A stretch of 64,000 bases of DNA from Paenibacillus sp. HB172176 (GTDB lineage: Bacteria > Bacillota > Bacilli > Paenibacillales > Paenibacillaceae): positions 124,001-188,000 of the forward strand of contig NZ_JAATHD010000002.1 in NCBI RefSeq assembly GCF_011947265.1, read 5' to 3'. This document shows positions 43,506 to 52,057 of this stretch, one piece after another. Under the pieces are notes generated by a model that ran no database searches, had not been told where the DNA came from, and saw only the letters and a list, made by a program, of their open reading frames with translations. Made by a program: the position numbers and the translations under genes. Each line of letters opens with the position of its first letter. Position 1 is the stretch's first letter.

Positions 43506-46433
43506 CTATGAATAGTCAATGACCCGTATCTCTCCTGTAAATCCACTCGGAAGCTCGGGATTAATTTGCACATGGGACGGCGCATGAATGGTCAGATCCA
43601 TCTTCTTATCCGGCGTTGCCCGCCAGCGAACTTCCACAACATCTCCTCCAGGAATTGGCACTTTGCCATTAGCCCAAGTCAAACCGCCGGGCTGAGGAGC
43701 GACGACGACTTGTCGAAATCCGGATGACATGGCTTGTACACCCAGCACATACTTGGGAAGTGAATAGCCTGGTCCAGCCGACCATGCGTGATTATGAGAG
43801 CGGGACAAGGTTTTTCCATAGGTTGCTTCTTTCCGTCCCGGAAAGGTTTCCCAGCAAGTCGTGGCGTCGTATTCCAGCATAATTCCCCACTTGTTTCGTA
43901 TATCGTCAACAATTTCTTTGATTAACCCTAGCTCCGCCAGCACTTCGTGATACAAGAACGACATGAACGGGCTGCCGAACGGAACAAACGACGATGGCGG
44001 GCTCGTCATGTACCGCTGTAATACGGTCTTTCGCGTCGGTTCAGCAATGTCGCACAGCAGAGCCATGACTTGGCTGTGCATGCTGAGTATGTCGGAACGT
44101 CTTCCATCCGCATGAATACAATCGATATAAGCTTGATGCTCCTCCGACCATAAATGCTTATTGATCGCGCGCTTCAAATGATTCGCCTGCTCTGCAAAAT
44201 CCGCCGCCAAATCCTGTCTTCCCGCTTCCCTGGCAACATAAGCCGCGCTGGCAAGCGCCTTCACTAACAGCATATTCTGATGCGTTACTACTCCGCTGTC
44301 CGGCTGATCAATCGGCGCCCAGTCAAGCAAATTCCAGGCATCGATCTCGAGCAAGCCTTCGTCAGTCCGATAATTCAAATAATGCGCGATCGTATAAGCC
44401 ATATCGGGAAGAATATCCACGGCGAAGGCGGTTTTTCCCGTCCTGTGAACGAACTCTTCGCACGCGATGATCCATAGAAACGTCCAGTTCGGAATGACGT
44501 TATTCCATCCGCTTGGCACCTGACTGCAATATAAAGGACTTTGATCGCGTGATCCGGGCACCAGACGCAGACAGCGTTCAACAATTTGCTCGTCTCCGAA
44601 CAAATAATAGTGCGTCAACGAAACATTTCTCACATCTCCAACCCAATAAGCCTGCTCATAAGTCGGACAATCAACGAAGGTATCCATCATGCATAACTTG
44701 ACCGTTCGTCGGGAAATTTCCCATAGCCGATTCAACCGATCATCCGAGCATTGGAATTCGCCTGTATCCGCGACAGGATAATGAGATTGAATGAGCTTCA
44801 GATCATGGAAACGCACGGCTTCCCCATTGCCTCGAACCGTTAACATCAAATATCGAAAGCCGCGGCTGACGAAGGATTCATAACTCTGAAAGCCGTCACG
44901 GCACATGTATCGCAACGTATTGTTTAAGCGATACGTGTGTTGAATGCCCCGTTCATCTTGAAACTCGTAGCCGTAGAAATCCAGAATCGTGCCTGCCGAA
45001 GCCTCCACAGCGAAGGACAGATATCCGCTTCGTTGTTCGCCGAAATCAATGATGATCTCGATATCCTCTCCTTGCTTCGTCTCGATGACCGCCTTGTCTG
45101 CAGAAGGAATAACGAGCTGTTCCATCCTTTTATCCGGAGAAATTCTGGCAATGGTATCCTTCCACAAGCATTGTCCCAATACATGGACATCCGTTACGAG
45201 GCTGGAAGGCACAGAAGAGATCCATTCCTTCATGGAGACGGCTAATTCCGGCCATGATTGAATCGTTCGAACGGCTAATTCATCGGGATGATCTCTACCC
45301 AAGACCGGCTTGGGGCCTAACGGGTTCTGATGATCAACAGCTTCGAAAGGTCCGATTGCAATAAAAGGAGAATGCTCACATTCGCCGTTCATCGTCGAAC
45401 CGTCAACAGGCGAGACGAATTGAACGGAAGCATTCGCCTTAATGCCGATTGACCATTGAAGCATAGGTCGATGCGCGCCGGAAACATCCACCAGAAAGAA
45501 GTTGTCTCCTTGCTTCAATGCAACGTTTATATAGAGATTCACATCGTCTCGCTCATAGGAATCCGGATCAATAGCCATTCCATTCAAGGTTACGAACAGC
45601 GGCGCACTCGGCACCCCGTACAGGAAACAGATCGTTGCGCTTGTCTCTTCTTCAGCATGCAGCATCGTCGCCATATAGCCTGAGAAAAAACAAGGACCGA
45701 GATGCCAGGTTGTCTCCGGCATCATATGATTGGCGATGTCCACTGTTGCCCAAATCTGATCAGCTTTCACATTGTGCACGGCTTGCAATTTCCTCGGATA
45801 GACGGGCTCCTCGGTCAGGAACGGAATATCTCGGGGCTGCAGATTCGACCACGGCTCCATACCGACATCTCCTATTACATTTGCCGCAAGCCAATTGCGA
45901 TCATCGAAGTCAACAGCCATCCAATTCTCATCCCAGCTGCGTCCATCGATGACTTCTGCGAAAGCAAGCTGAACCGACATCCGCACAGCGCGAGAGTCAT
46001 AGCCATCAGGCTTCGTCCAGCTCCAGGAGTCGTCTGATTTCACAATCGCATATGACCCATTCGGGCTTGTACGATTGATCAACTCCGCCAATAAGCCTCC
46101 TCTTCCGCGGAAATAAGCGAAATTCGTTACGCCCCAATGCATGACCAGTACTGCGATCGTATTTTTACCCGGTTTTAACAATTGACCTGCCGAATAGCAG
46201 TCATAGGCTAATTGCTTAGGCCATGATCGCACAGGACCGAAGCCCAGCTTCTTGCCGTTGAGGAAGACAACATATCTGGAGTCAGCTGTAATCTTCAGTT
46301 CGGTATCCGCCATATCGGCTGTCGAATCCAGTTCAAATGATTTTCGAAACATCAGCCATTCATTTCGCGGACTTCGCTCTCCGTCAGACCATATCCAACG
46401 GGCTTGCCAGGAATGAGATTCAATTGCATCCAT
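43506..46433 (-). CDS. GH78-like alpha-L-rhamnosidase family enzyme
   Basis: A 975-residue glycoside hydrolase without signal peptide. An N-terminal carbohydrate-binding beta domain (ARWIWSDGERSPRNEWLMFRK, residues about 10-130) and a concanavalin-like domain are followed by the (alpha/alpha)6 barrel with DTFVDCPTYEQAYWVGD, corresponding to the general-acid region of GH78, and TTCWETFPG, then a C-terminal beta domain. Intracellular location fits import of oligosaccharides by the ABC genes. ATG 46433 has GGAGG upstream. DCPTYEQAYW departs from the common DCPQREERLGW, so substrate may differ. Confidence 0.85.
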   Translation of the reverse strand: MDAIESHSWQARWIWSDGERSPRNEWLMFRKSFELDSTADMADTELKITADSRYVVFLNGKKLGFGPVRSWPKQLAYDCYSAGQLLKPGKNTIAVLVMHWGVTNFAYFRGRGGLLAELINRTSPNGSYAIVKSDDSWSWTKPDGYDSRAVRMSVQLAFAEVIDGRSWDENWMAVDFDDRNWLAANVIGDVGMEPWSNLQPRDIPFLTEEPVYPRKLQAVHNVKADQIWATVDIANHMMPETTWHLGPCFFSGYMATMLHAEEETSATICFLYGVPSAPLFVTLNGMAIDPDSYERDDVNLYINVALKQGDNFFLVDVSGAHRPMLQWSIGIKANASVQFVSPVDGSTMNGECEHSPFIAIGPFEAVDHQNPLGPKPVLGRDHPDELAVRTIQSWPELAVSMKEWISSVPSSLVTDVHVLGQCLWKDTIARISPDKRMEQLVIPSADKAVIETKQGEDIEIIIDFGEQRSGYLSFAVEASAGTILDFYGYEFQDERGIQHTYRLNNTLRYMCRDGFQSYESFVSRGFRYLMLTVRGNGEAVRFHDLKLIQSHYPVADTGEFQCSDDRLNRLWEISRRTVKLCMMDTFVDCPTYEQAYWVGDVRNVSLTHYYLFGDEQIVERCLRLVPGSRDQSPLYCSQVPSGWNNVIPNWTFLWIIACEEFVHRTGKTAFAVDILPDMAYTIAHYLNYRTDEGLLEIDAWNLLDWAPIDQPDSGVVTHQNMLLVKALASAAYVAREAGRQDLAADFAEQANHLKRAINKHLWSEEHQAYIDCIHADGRRSDILSMHSQVMALLCDIAEPTRKTVLQRYMTSPPSSFVPFGSPFMSFLYHEVLAELGLIKEIVDDIRNKWGIMLEYDATTCWETFPGRKEATYGKTLSRSHNHAWSAGPGYSLPKYVLGVQAMSSGFRQVVVAPQPGGLTWANGKVPIPGGDVVEVRWRATPDKKMDLTIHAPSHVQINPELPSGFTGEIRVIDYS

Positions 46434-46456
46434 ATTTGAAAGTACCTCCGGAAAAA

Positions 46457-47224
46457 TTAGTCGTTTGCAAAGGTGTTGCGCAGGAATGAAATGCCGGCTT
46501 TCCCACCGCTTTCTACATCGGAAAGCTTGCATTCAATGGATATCCGGCCATCGTAACCGGATCTCTTAATGCTGTCTGTAAATCGATTCAGCACTTCATT
46601 GCCCGTTCGTGGCGCCATGCTCTGGTCAGACAGATGAATATGTCTGATTCTATCCTTGTACCTGACAATATGGTTGAAGTCTTCTCCATCCTTGCGCATG
46701 TGATAGAGATCCGCGAGAATCTGAACGGCATTCATCGCGGTTTCCTCAGCCGTCAGCACAGCCTCGGTCAAGCTGTTGATTGTATTGGAAATCGTTCGAC
46801 TTAAAGCTTCAATCACGACCGTAACGCCATTCCTTTGCGCATGCCCTCCGATCATTCTCAGGAATGCAATGATCTGCTCCTCAGCGTCTGACTTGGAGAA
46901 GGAGTCCGGGCACATCCTGCCTCCTCCGCAGCCGAACACAACCGTCTTTCCGCCAATGATGCCGATTCGATCCATTGCCGTGCTAAGATAGCGATCGATT
47001 TCGTCCCAATTGACATCATTACCAACCAGCTTCATGGAAGATGGCAGCAATATATTGAAAGCTTCAATAGGAATCGGACTATCCTTGTAGACTTGCAATA
47101 GATCACGGACTTCATGATCCGGCGAAAGGGGCTGCAGATCAGTCACTCTGCATTCCATATAATCCGCTCCCGCTTCATGGACGATAGAAGCGTATTCGAT
47201 CGGCGCGCATATGCCAAACCTCAT
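46457..47224 (-). CDS. Sugar phosphate isomerase/epimerase (TIM barrel)
   Basis: A 255-residue AP_endonuc_2-fold protein. FGCGGGRMCPDSFSK, VVIEALSRTISNTIN, ILADLYHMRKDGED, HIHLSDQS and ISIECKLSD supply the Glu/Asp/His/Glu ligands. Related to hydroxypyruvate isomerase or xylose isomerase-like enzymes. ATG 47224 with GGTGGAGG. Lies between the PL22-like and rhamnosidase genes. Confidence 0.87.
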   Translation of the reverse strand: MRFGICAPIEYASIVHEAGADYMECRVTDLQPLSPDHEVRDLLQVYKDSPIPIEAFNILLPSSMKLVGNDVNWDEIDRYLSTAMDRIGIIGGKTVVFGCGGGRMCPDSFSKSDAEEQIIAFLRMIGGHAQRNGVTVVIEALSRTISNTINSLTEAVLTAEETAMNAVQILADLYHMRKDGEDFNHIVRYKDRIRHIHLSDQSMAPRTGNEVLNRFTDSIKRSGYDGRISIECKLSDVESGGKAGISFLRNTFAND

Positions 47225-47256
47225 TCCTCCACCCCCAGTCGGGAAGCCTGCTTGAA

Positions 47257-48465
47257 TCAGGCATCCCAATATTCATTCAGATCAACAAGATCATGGACAT
47301 CTACCGCGCAAACCTGCGAATAGCCGTCTACCACCTCCGTGTAAAAGAGCCATTTGCGATCCGGGGACAAGAAGGGATGTCCGTGGAACCGTTGTCCTCT
47401 TCGTATGGCTGGCATCGTTCTTAGCACATTGCGTTTCGTGCGTTGCGGATCTTTCGGATAGTGCAAAGCGAATAATTCATGCCCCTCCTCGCCGTTTATA
47501 CCGAGCATATTTTCGAAGAACAGGAAGTTGCCCGCAGGGTCCCAACCGGTGTGGGCATAGCCAAGCCCTGTCAGTCCAATTTCTTCGTAGGAATCCGTCT
47601 GCAAATCATATTTGCCGATTCTGACTATTCGTTCACCCTTTTCGTTCACCTTGGCCATCGTTTCGTAATAAATGCCTCGTTCCGTAATCACCTGATGGTT
47701 TACGCCTTTATTATCCGGATCTGGACGCAGTTCGCGCACCCCGCTTCCATCCATCTCCATCATCCACATGCCTGGATGGTTTTTGGGATGATTCACTACG
47801 ATTCGATTGCCTGCGAACATGACGTGATGAACATGATAGTCCAATGCGATGACTTCTTTGTATTCACCGGTTTCGGTATGAATGAGTCCGATTGTGGAAG
47901 GGATTTTATTGCGCCATCCAATGAAATCAGCCTCCAGCCTCATATTTTCCAAGGCCTCTCGCTCCATGACGGCTTCCTTGAATATTTGACGATCGGCATG
48001 GACGAACACAAACCATTTCCCATCCTCCGAGAATCCGCTTTGTCCAATTGAAATTCGACCCGGTATTGTATAAATCAGGCTGTTTTTAAGCGTATCCAGA
48101 TGCGTGCAACGAAGCTCTTCGTCCTGGAAGTAATAGACTTCCCGACGCGTTTGGTTTAATGCGCTCAAGTGATTGTATATGCCGCGCAAATGATGCTCGC
48201 AGAAGACGGCCCAACCGGAATCCAAGGTACGACCCTCTGTCAGTTGCGCAATTTCTCCGGTTTGCAGACTCATTCGATAGAGCTGCACCCATCCGGATCT
48301 CTCGCTGTGAAAAACAAGATAATCATTCTCGCGAGTGATGCTCGGAATAAAATAATAGAGGGGATAGCTGTTCGCTTTCGCAGAAGTCCATTGCCGAACA
48401 GTCCTGCCTGATCCGGCATCGACAAGAGTAAGCGCTTCTGCTGGAAATGCTGTGCCTATCGGCAT
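47257..48465 (-). CDS. PL22 oligogalacturonate-lyase-like propeller protein
   Basis: A 402-residue soluble beta-propeller. Blade repeats such as DYLVFHSERSGWVQLYRMSLQTGE and FLSPDRKWLFYTEVVDGYSQV recall TolB-like and oligogalacturonate lyase (Ogl) propellers. DYHVHHVMF and RFHGHPFLSPD offer clustered His for a metal site, as in Ogl. Ogl cleaves unsaturated galacturonate dimers in the cytosol, which would fit pectin (rhamnogalacturonan) use with a rhamnosidase. ATG 48465 with GGAGG; a frame open to 49209 overlaps the permease gene and is not coding. Enzymatic role is inferred. Confidence 0.75.
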   Translation of the reverse strand: MPIGTAFPAEALTLVDAGSGRTVRQWTSAKANSYPLYYFIPSITRENDYLVFHSERSGWVQLYRMSLQTGEIAQLTEGRTLDSGWAVFCEHHLRGIYNHLSALNQTRREVYYFQDEELRCTHLDTLKNSLIYTIPGRISIGQSGFSEDGKWFVFVHADRQIFKEAVMEREALENMRLEADFIGWRNKIPSTIGLIHTETGEYKEVIALDYHVHHVMFAGNRIVVNHPKNHPGMWMMEMDGSGVRELRPDPDNKGVNHQVITERGIYYETMAKVNEKGERIVRIGKYDLQTDSYEEIGLTGLGYAHTGWDPAGNFLFFENMLGINGEEGHELFALHYPKDPQRTKRNVLRTMPAIRRGQRFHGHPFLSPDRKWLFYTEVVDGYSQVCAVDVHDLVDLNEYWDA

Positions 48466-48500
48466 ATTCGATTCGCCTCCTAAGAATGTATGGCGATGAG

Positions 48501-49358
48501 CTAACCTTTCACTGACCCGATCAGCACACCTTTGACAAAATGCTTCTGCAGAAACGGATATAAGGTCAGAATTGGCGCAGTCGCTACAATAATGGTCGCA
48601 AATTTGAAGCTTAAATCCGCCTCCGAGTCTACGCCAACATCCATATTCTGCTTGCCTTGCAGCAGGAGCTGCTGAATGACAACCTGCAGCGGATACAGTC
48701 TGCTGTCGCGCAGATACAATAAAGCAGAGATATAATTGTTCCAAATACTCACGGCGACGAACAACGCAATCGTCGCGAGCATTGCTTTTGACAATGGCAA
48801 CGCGATGCGCCAATAGATGCCGAAATCGCTTAGTCCATCGATGCGTCCCGACTCTTCCAACTCTAGCGGAATGCCTTGGAAGGCGGTGCGCATGATGAAC
48901 ATAAACCATGCGCTCACCGCGCTCGGCAGAATCATGGCCCAAATACTGTCCATCATGCCAAGTTCGCGAACGACCAGAAATGTTGGAATAAGTCCGCCAT
49001 TGAACATTAAGGTGAAGACAAATAAGAGCGTAATCGATTTTCCGAATAACAAGTTTTTGTTCGCTAACGGATAGGCCGTAAGCGAGGTCAAAAGCAGTGA
49101 GACCAAAGTGCCTGCTACGGTGTAGAGGATCGTATTGCCATAGCCTCGCAATATTTCCGAGCTGTTGAACACGATTTTGTATTCCGACAAGGTAAAGCCT
49201 TTCGGCCAAATCGTCACATCATTGCGGGCGACGAAATAGGAGTCGCTCATCGATACGGCAAGCATATACACAAAAGGATAGATCATCGTCAGACCGGCAA
49301 TGCTTAACAGACTGATATTGACAATATCGAACCATGTGTACTTCCTTTGATTCACCAT
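48501..49358 (-). CDS. Carbohydrate ABC permease, YtcP type
   Basis: A 285-residue permease with six helices and the MalG-type EAA loop (LEESGRIDGLSDFGIYWRIALPLSK). Its C-terminus VLIGSVKG is typical of YtcP partners of LplB. It overlaps the other permease gene by seven bases. With the binding protein it imports oligosaccharides; no ATPase gene is in the locus, so a shared MsmX-like ATPase is expected elsewhere. Confidence 0.92.
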   Translation of the reverse strand: MVNQRKYTWFDIVNISLLSIAGLTMIYPFVYMLAVSMSDSYFVARNDVTIWPKGFTLSEYKIVFNSSEILRGYGNTILYTVAGTLVSLLLTSLTAYPLANKNLLFGKSITLLFVFTLMFNGGLIPTFLVVRELGMMDSIWAMILPSAVSAWFMFIMRTAFQGIPLELEESGRIDGLSDFGIYWRIALPLSKAMLATIALFVAVSIWNNYISALLYLRDSRLYPLQVVIQQLLLQGKQNMDVGVDSEADLSFKFATIIVATAPILTLYPFLQKHFVKGVLIGSVKG

Positions 49359-50257
49359 AGGCTGCCTTCCCCGACTTTCTTGCTGAAATAGTTCGTACCG
49401 ACGATAAGAAGAAGTCCAACTACGCCCGTAAACATATCGATGGATGCGCCATAGCTAAAATTGCCGCTGACGAGTCCAATCCGGTATACATAGGTCGTAA
49501 GCACATCCGACACCTCAAGCGTAGCCGGGTTCTGCAATAGGAATACCTTCTCGAACATCCCTCCGGACATCTCCATCAGGTTGCCGATTCGGAGAATGAA
49601 CAGAATAATAATGGCTGGCATGATTCCGGGTAAAGTAACATGAATCATTCTGCGAAGCCTCGATGCTCCGTCGATTTCAGCCGCTTCATAGAGACTTGGA
49701 CTGATTGCGGTCAAAGCAGCAAGATAAATAATGGATCCCCAGCCGATTTCCTGCCAGATCCCGGAAGTAACGAAGACGGTCCGGAACCATGACGCTTCCT
49801 GCATGAAAGCAATCGGTTTCACTCCAATCCATTGAAGGATCACATTAATGAGACCGTCCACCGGGGACAGGAACATGGTCACCATCCCCATTAGAACAAC
49901 AACCGATACAAAGTGAGGCAGATACGTCAAGGTTTGTATGATTCGTTTGAACCCGTTTACTCGAATCTCATTTAACAGAATCGCCAGGATAATGGGGGCC
50001 GGGAAGCCCCACACGATGTTGTACAAACCAAGCAGCAGTGTATTCCTGATAAGCTCATAGGCAGCCGGCATGTTGAAGAACTGTTGGAAATAATGAAGCC
50101 CCGCCCATGGACTTTCCCAGATGCCTGTAAAAACGCTGTAATGCTTAAATGCGATGATGATCCCGAACATCGGCAAATACTTGAACAGGATCAGATGTAT
50201 CAATCCGGGAGCGAGCATAAGCAACAGGATTTTATCTCGTTTCAAACGATGCAGCAA
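49352..50257 (-). CDS. Carbohydrate ABC permease, LplB type
   Basis: A 301-residue permease with six helices, FKYLPMFGIIIAFKHYS near the start and the EAA loop YEAAEIDGASRLRRMIHVTLPGIMPA. The end FSKKVGEGSLW is shared by LplB relatives. TTG at 50257 is the best start: AAGGGGG lies seven bases upstream; another TTG at 50275 has no site. Between the binding protein gene and the second permease gene. Confidence 0.9.
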   Translation of the reverse strand: MLHRLKRDKILLLMLAPGLIHLILFKYLPMFGIIIAFKHYSVFTGIWESPWAGLHYFQQFFNMPAAYELIRNTLLLGLYNIVWGFPAPIILAILLNEIRVNGFKRIIQTLTYLPHFVSVVVLMGMVTMFLSPVDGLINVILQWIGVKPIAFMQEASWFRTVFVTSGIWQEIGWGSIIYLAALTAISPSLYEAAEIDGASRLRRMIHVTLPGIMPAIIILFILRIGNLMEMSGGMFEKVFLLQNPATLEVSDVLTTYVYRIGLVSGNFSYGASIDMFTGVVGLLLIVGTNYFSKKVGEGSLW

Positions 50258-50293
50258 AACTCCACCCCCTTCCAATGCTCTCGCTTCTCTTGC

Positions 50294-51835
50294 TTACTTG
50301 CTTCCCAATCGATCCCAGGCTTTTTCATACACATCCAGCACGTCCTGCAAGCCCATTGCGTCCAATTCCTGAACATACTTGTCCCATTCGGATAAAGGAC
50401 GATCGCCTAATATGAATTTGGCCGCATTGGTTTCCGCATATTTCGTAATATCAACATACTTTAAATTCGTAATGCCGCTCTCTTCGGCTGTGAATGGCGG
50501 GGCTTGTACCGCTTCCGGCCAATTAAAGCTGCTGTAGCCTTTGTAGCGCTCTGCAAAATCCGCTGACATTGTAGTGAGAACGGAATCATAATCGAATCGT
50601 CCGTAGGAGCCAAACTGCATGACGCCCAGATTGGCGCGATAATTCTGGTCTGCAAGCTGCTTCTTGCCATTCACCACTACATGGCCTTCTCCTTGCGGCC
50701 CCCAGCTCACAAGCTCCATTCCCTCGTCCGAGAACAAGAAATCAATATAATGCAGAGCAGCGTCCAAATGCTTGGCATTCTTGTTTACTGCGAATCCGAA
50801 GGTCGCAACATCCGCTTTCGGCATATACGCTTTCTCTCCTGCTCCAAGCGGCGGATCCATAGGAGCCAGCACGTCTGAGCCGTAGCTGTCATTAAGCGAA
50901 ATGACACGGGTCAGGAAATCGAATGTAATGAATGCCTTGTCCGTCGTCATGCGTTCAATCCATTGCTCTGCCGACACCGTCAACCAGTCCGGAGACATTA
51001 AACCTTCTTCATTGAATTTATGCAAATAGTCAAGCAATTGACGATACCCGTCGGTTGCAGGTCCGAATTTCACCTCTCTTGTGTCCAAATCCCGATAAAC
51101 CTCATCATAAGTGCCAAAGGTAGGCGACAAGATATAATCAATGAAGGAGAGTCCTCCGCGGAAGGACAGCGGGTAGGAATCCGGATATTTCTGTTTTAAG
51201 GACTTCAGCACCTCATACAACTCGTCATACGTCTTTGGGGGGCTAATGCCTTCCTTCTCGAATATATCCTTGCGGTAAATCCATCCTCTTGTGCTTCCAT
51301 CCGTGCTCCCGTCAACGACGGCCAAATAGGTAGCTCCATCGGAAGAGCTGACTCTGAGTTTATTGGTGGCTTGATCCGCATCCCAATATTTTTTCAAGTT
51401 CGGCATTTGATCGATATAGTCGTTGAAATCAATAAAAGCTCCTTGTCGTCCATAATTATTTACCGCTGTCGTGTTCATGGCGTACAGGATATCCGGAATA
51501 TCTCCTCCCGCCATCGTTAAAGAAAAAGCATCGTCATAATTCCCGGCCGGTATAGTCGGTTCCATTGTAATGTTCGTTGCGTCTTTGATCCATTGATAGA
51601 CTGGAGTATCCTCTTTCCAATAAGGAGATTGCAGAAGCATTGTTATGGTTGCCGGCTCTTCCAGCCTCCAGCTTGTCCCATCGTTTGCTTCCCGATTCGT
51701 TTGATTGCTTGTTTCCTCATTCTCTTTTTGACTGGTTGTCGATTCGTTATTGTCTGAAGAATTACTGCATGCGGACAATAACAACAGCATCATCATTCCG
51801 GCCATTGCCAATGAAACCAACGCTCTTTTTTTCAC
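50294..51835 (-). CDS. Extracellular sugar-binding lipoprotein (LplA/YtcQ type)
   Basis: A 513-residue solute-binding protein. Signal peptide with lipobox LSAC (Cys23), Asn/Ser/Glu-rich linker, then a type 1 binding fold (TITMLLQSPYWKED, DIPDILYAMNT, KKYPDSYPLSFRGG). Such proteins bind pectin- or hemicellulose-derived oligosaccharides. GTG 51835 has AAGGGAG nine bases upstream; a frame open to 51985 runs across the promoter and is not coding. First gene of the minus-strand carbohydrate operon. Confidence 0.92.
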   Translation of the reverse strand: MKKRALVSLAMAGMMMLLLLSACSNSSDNNESTTSQKENEETSNQTNREANDGTSWRLEEPATITMLLQSPYWKEDTPVYQWIKDATNITMEPTIPAGNYDDAFSLTMAGGDIPDILYAMNTTAVNNYGRQGAFIDFNDYIDQMPNLKKYWDADQATNKLRVSSSDGATYLAVVDGSTDGSTRGWIYRKDIFEKEGISPPKTYDELYEVLKSLKQKYPDSYPLSFRGGLSFIDYILSPTFGTYDEVYRDLDTREVKFGPATDGYRQLLDYLHKFNEEGLMSPDWLTVSAEQWIERMTTDKAFITFDFLTRVISLNDSYGSDVLAPMDPPLGAGEKAYMPKADVATFGFAVNKNAKHLDAALHYIDFLFSDEGMELVSWGPQGEGHVVVNGKKQLADQNYRANLGVMQFGSYGRFDYDSVLTTMSADFAERYKGYSSFNWPEAVQAPPFTAEESGITNLKYVDITKYAETNAAKFILGDRPLSEWDKYVQELDAMGLQDVLDVYEKAWDRLGSK

Positions 51836-51942
51836 TTGCCAACACTCCCTTCTTTTTTTGACACGACTTTTTTGTCGTTGCACAATTCGGAATTTGCGTT
51901 TATAGTTAGTTCTCAAATCCCGATTCCGCAAGGTACACCCCC

Positions 51943-51971
51943 ATATTAGCCAGTATAAAATGAGGCGTAAA
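51943..51971 (-). promoter_or_regulatory. Promoter of the carbohydrate operon
   Basis: TTTACG (51966-51971), 17 bases, TAATAT (51943-51948) on minus, about 100 bases upstream of the binding-protein start. The leader has an ACGAC/GTCGT hairpin. The AraC regulator's site is expected nearby but not identified. Confidence 0.65.
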
Positions 51972-52057
51972 TGCGATCTTTTCATGAATTCCCGTACAAA
52001 ACTTTGATGATCGAATAAAAATACGATAAATCCAAAGAAGGTATGGTGATTTAGAAG

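Noticed and set aside
48466..49209. Upstream extension of the PL22-like gene
   Set aside because: It overlaps the permease gene completely in another frame, and a GGAGG site with ATG at 48465 fits the family length.
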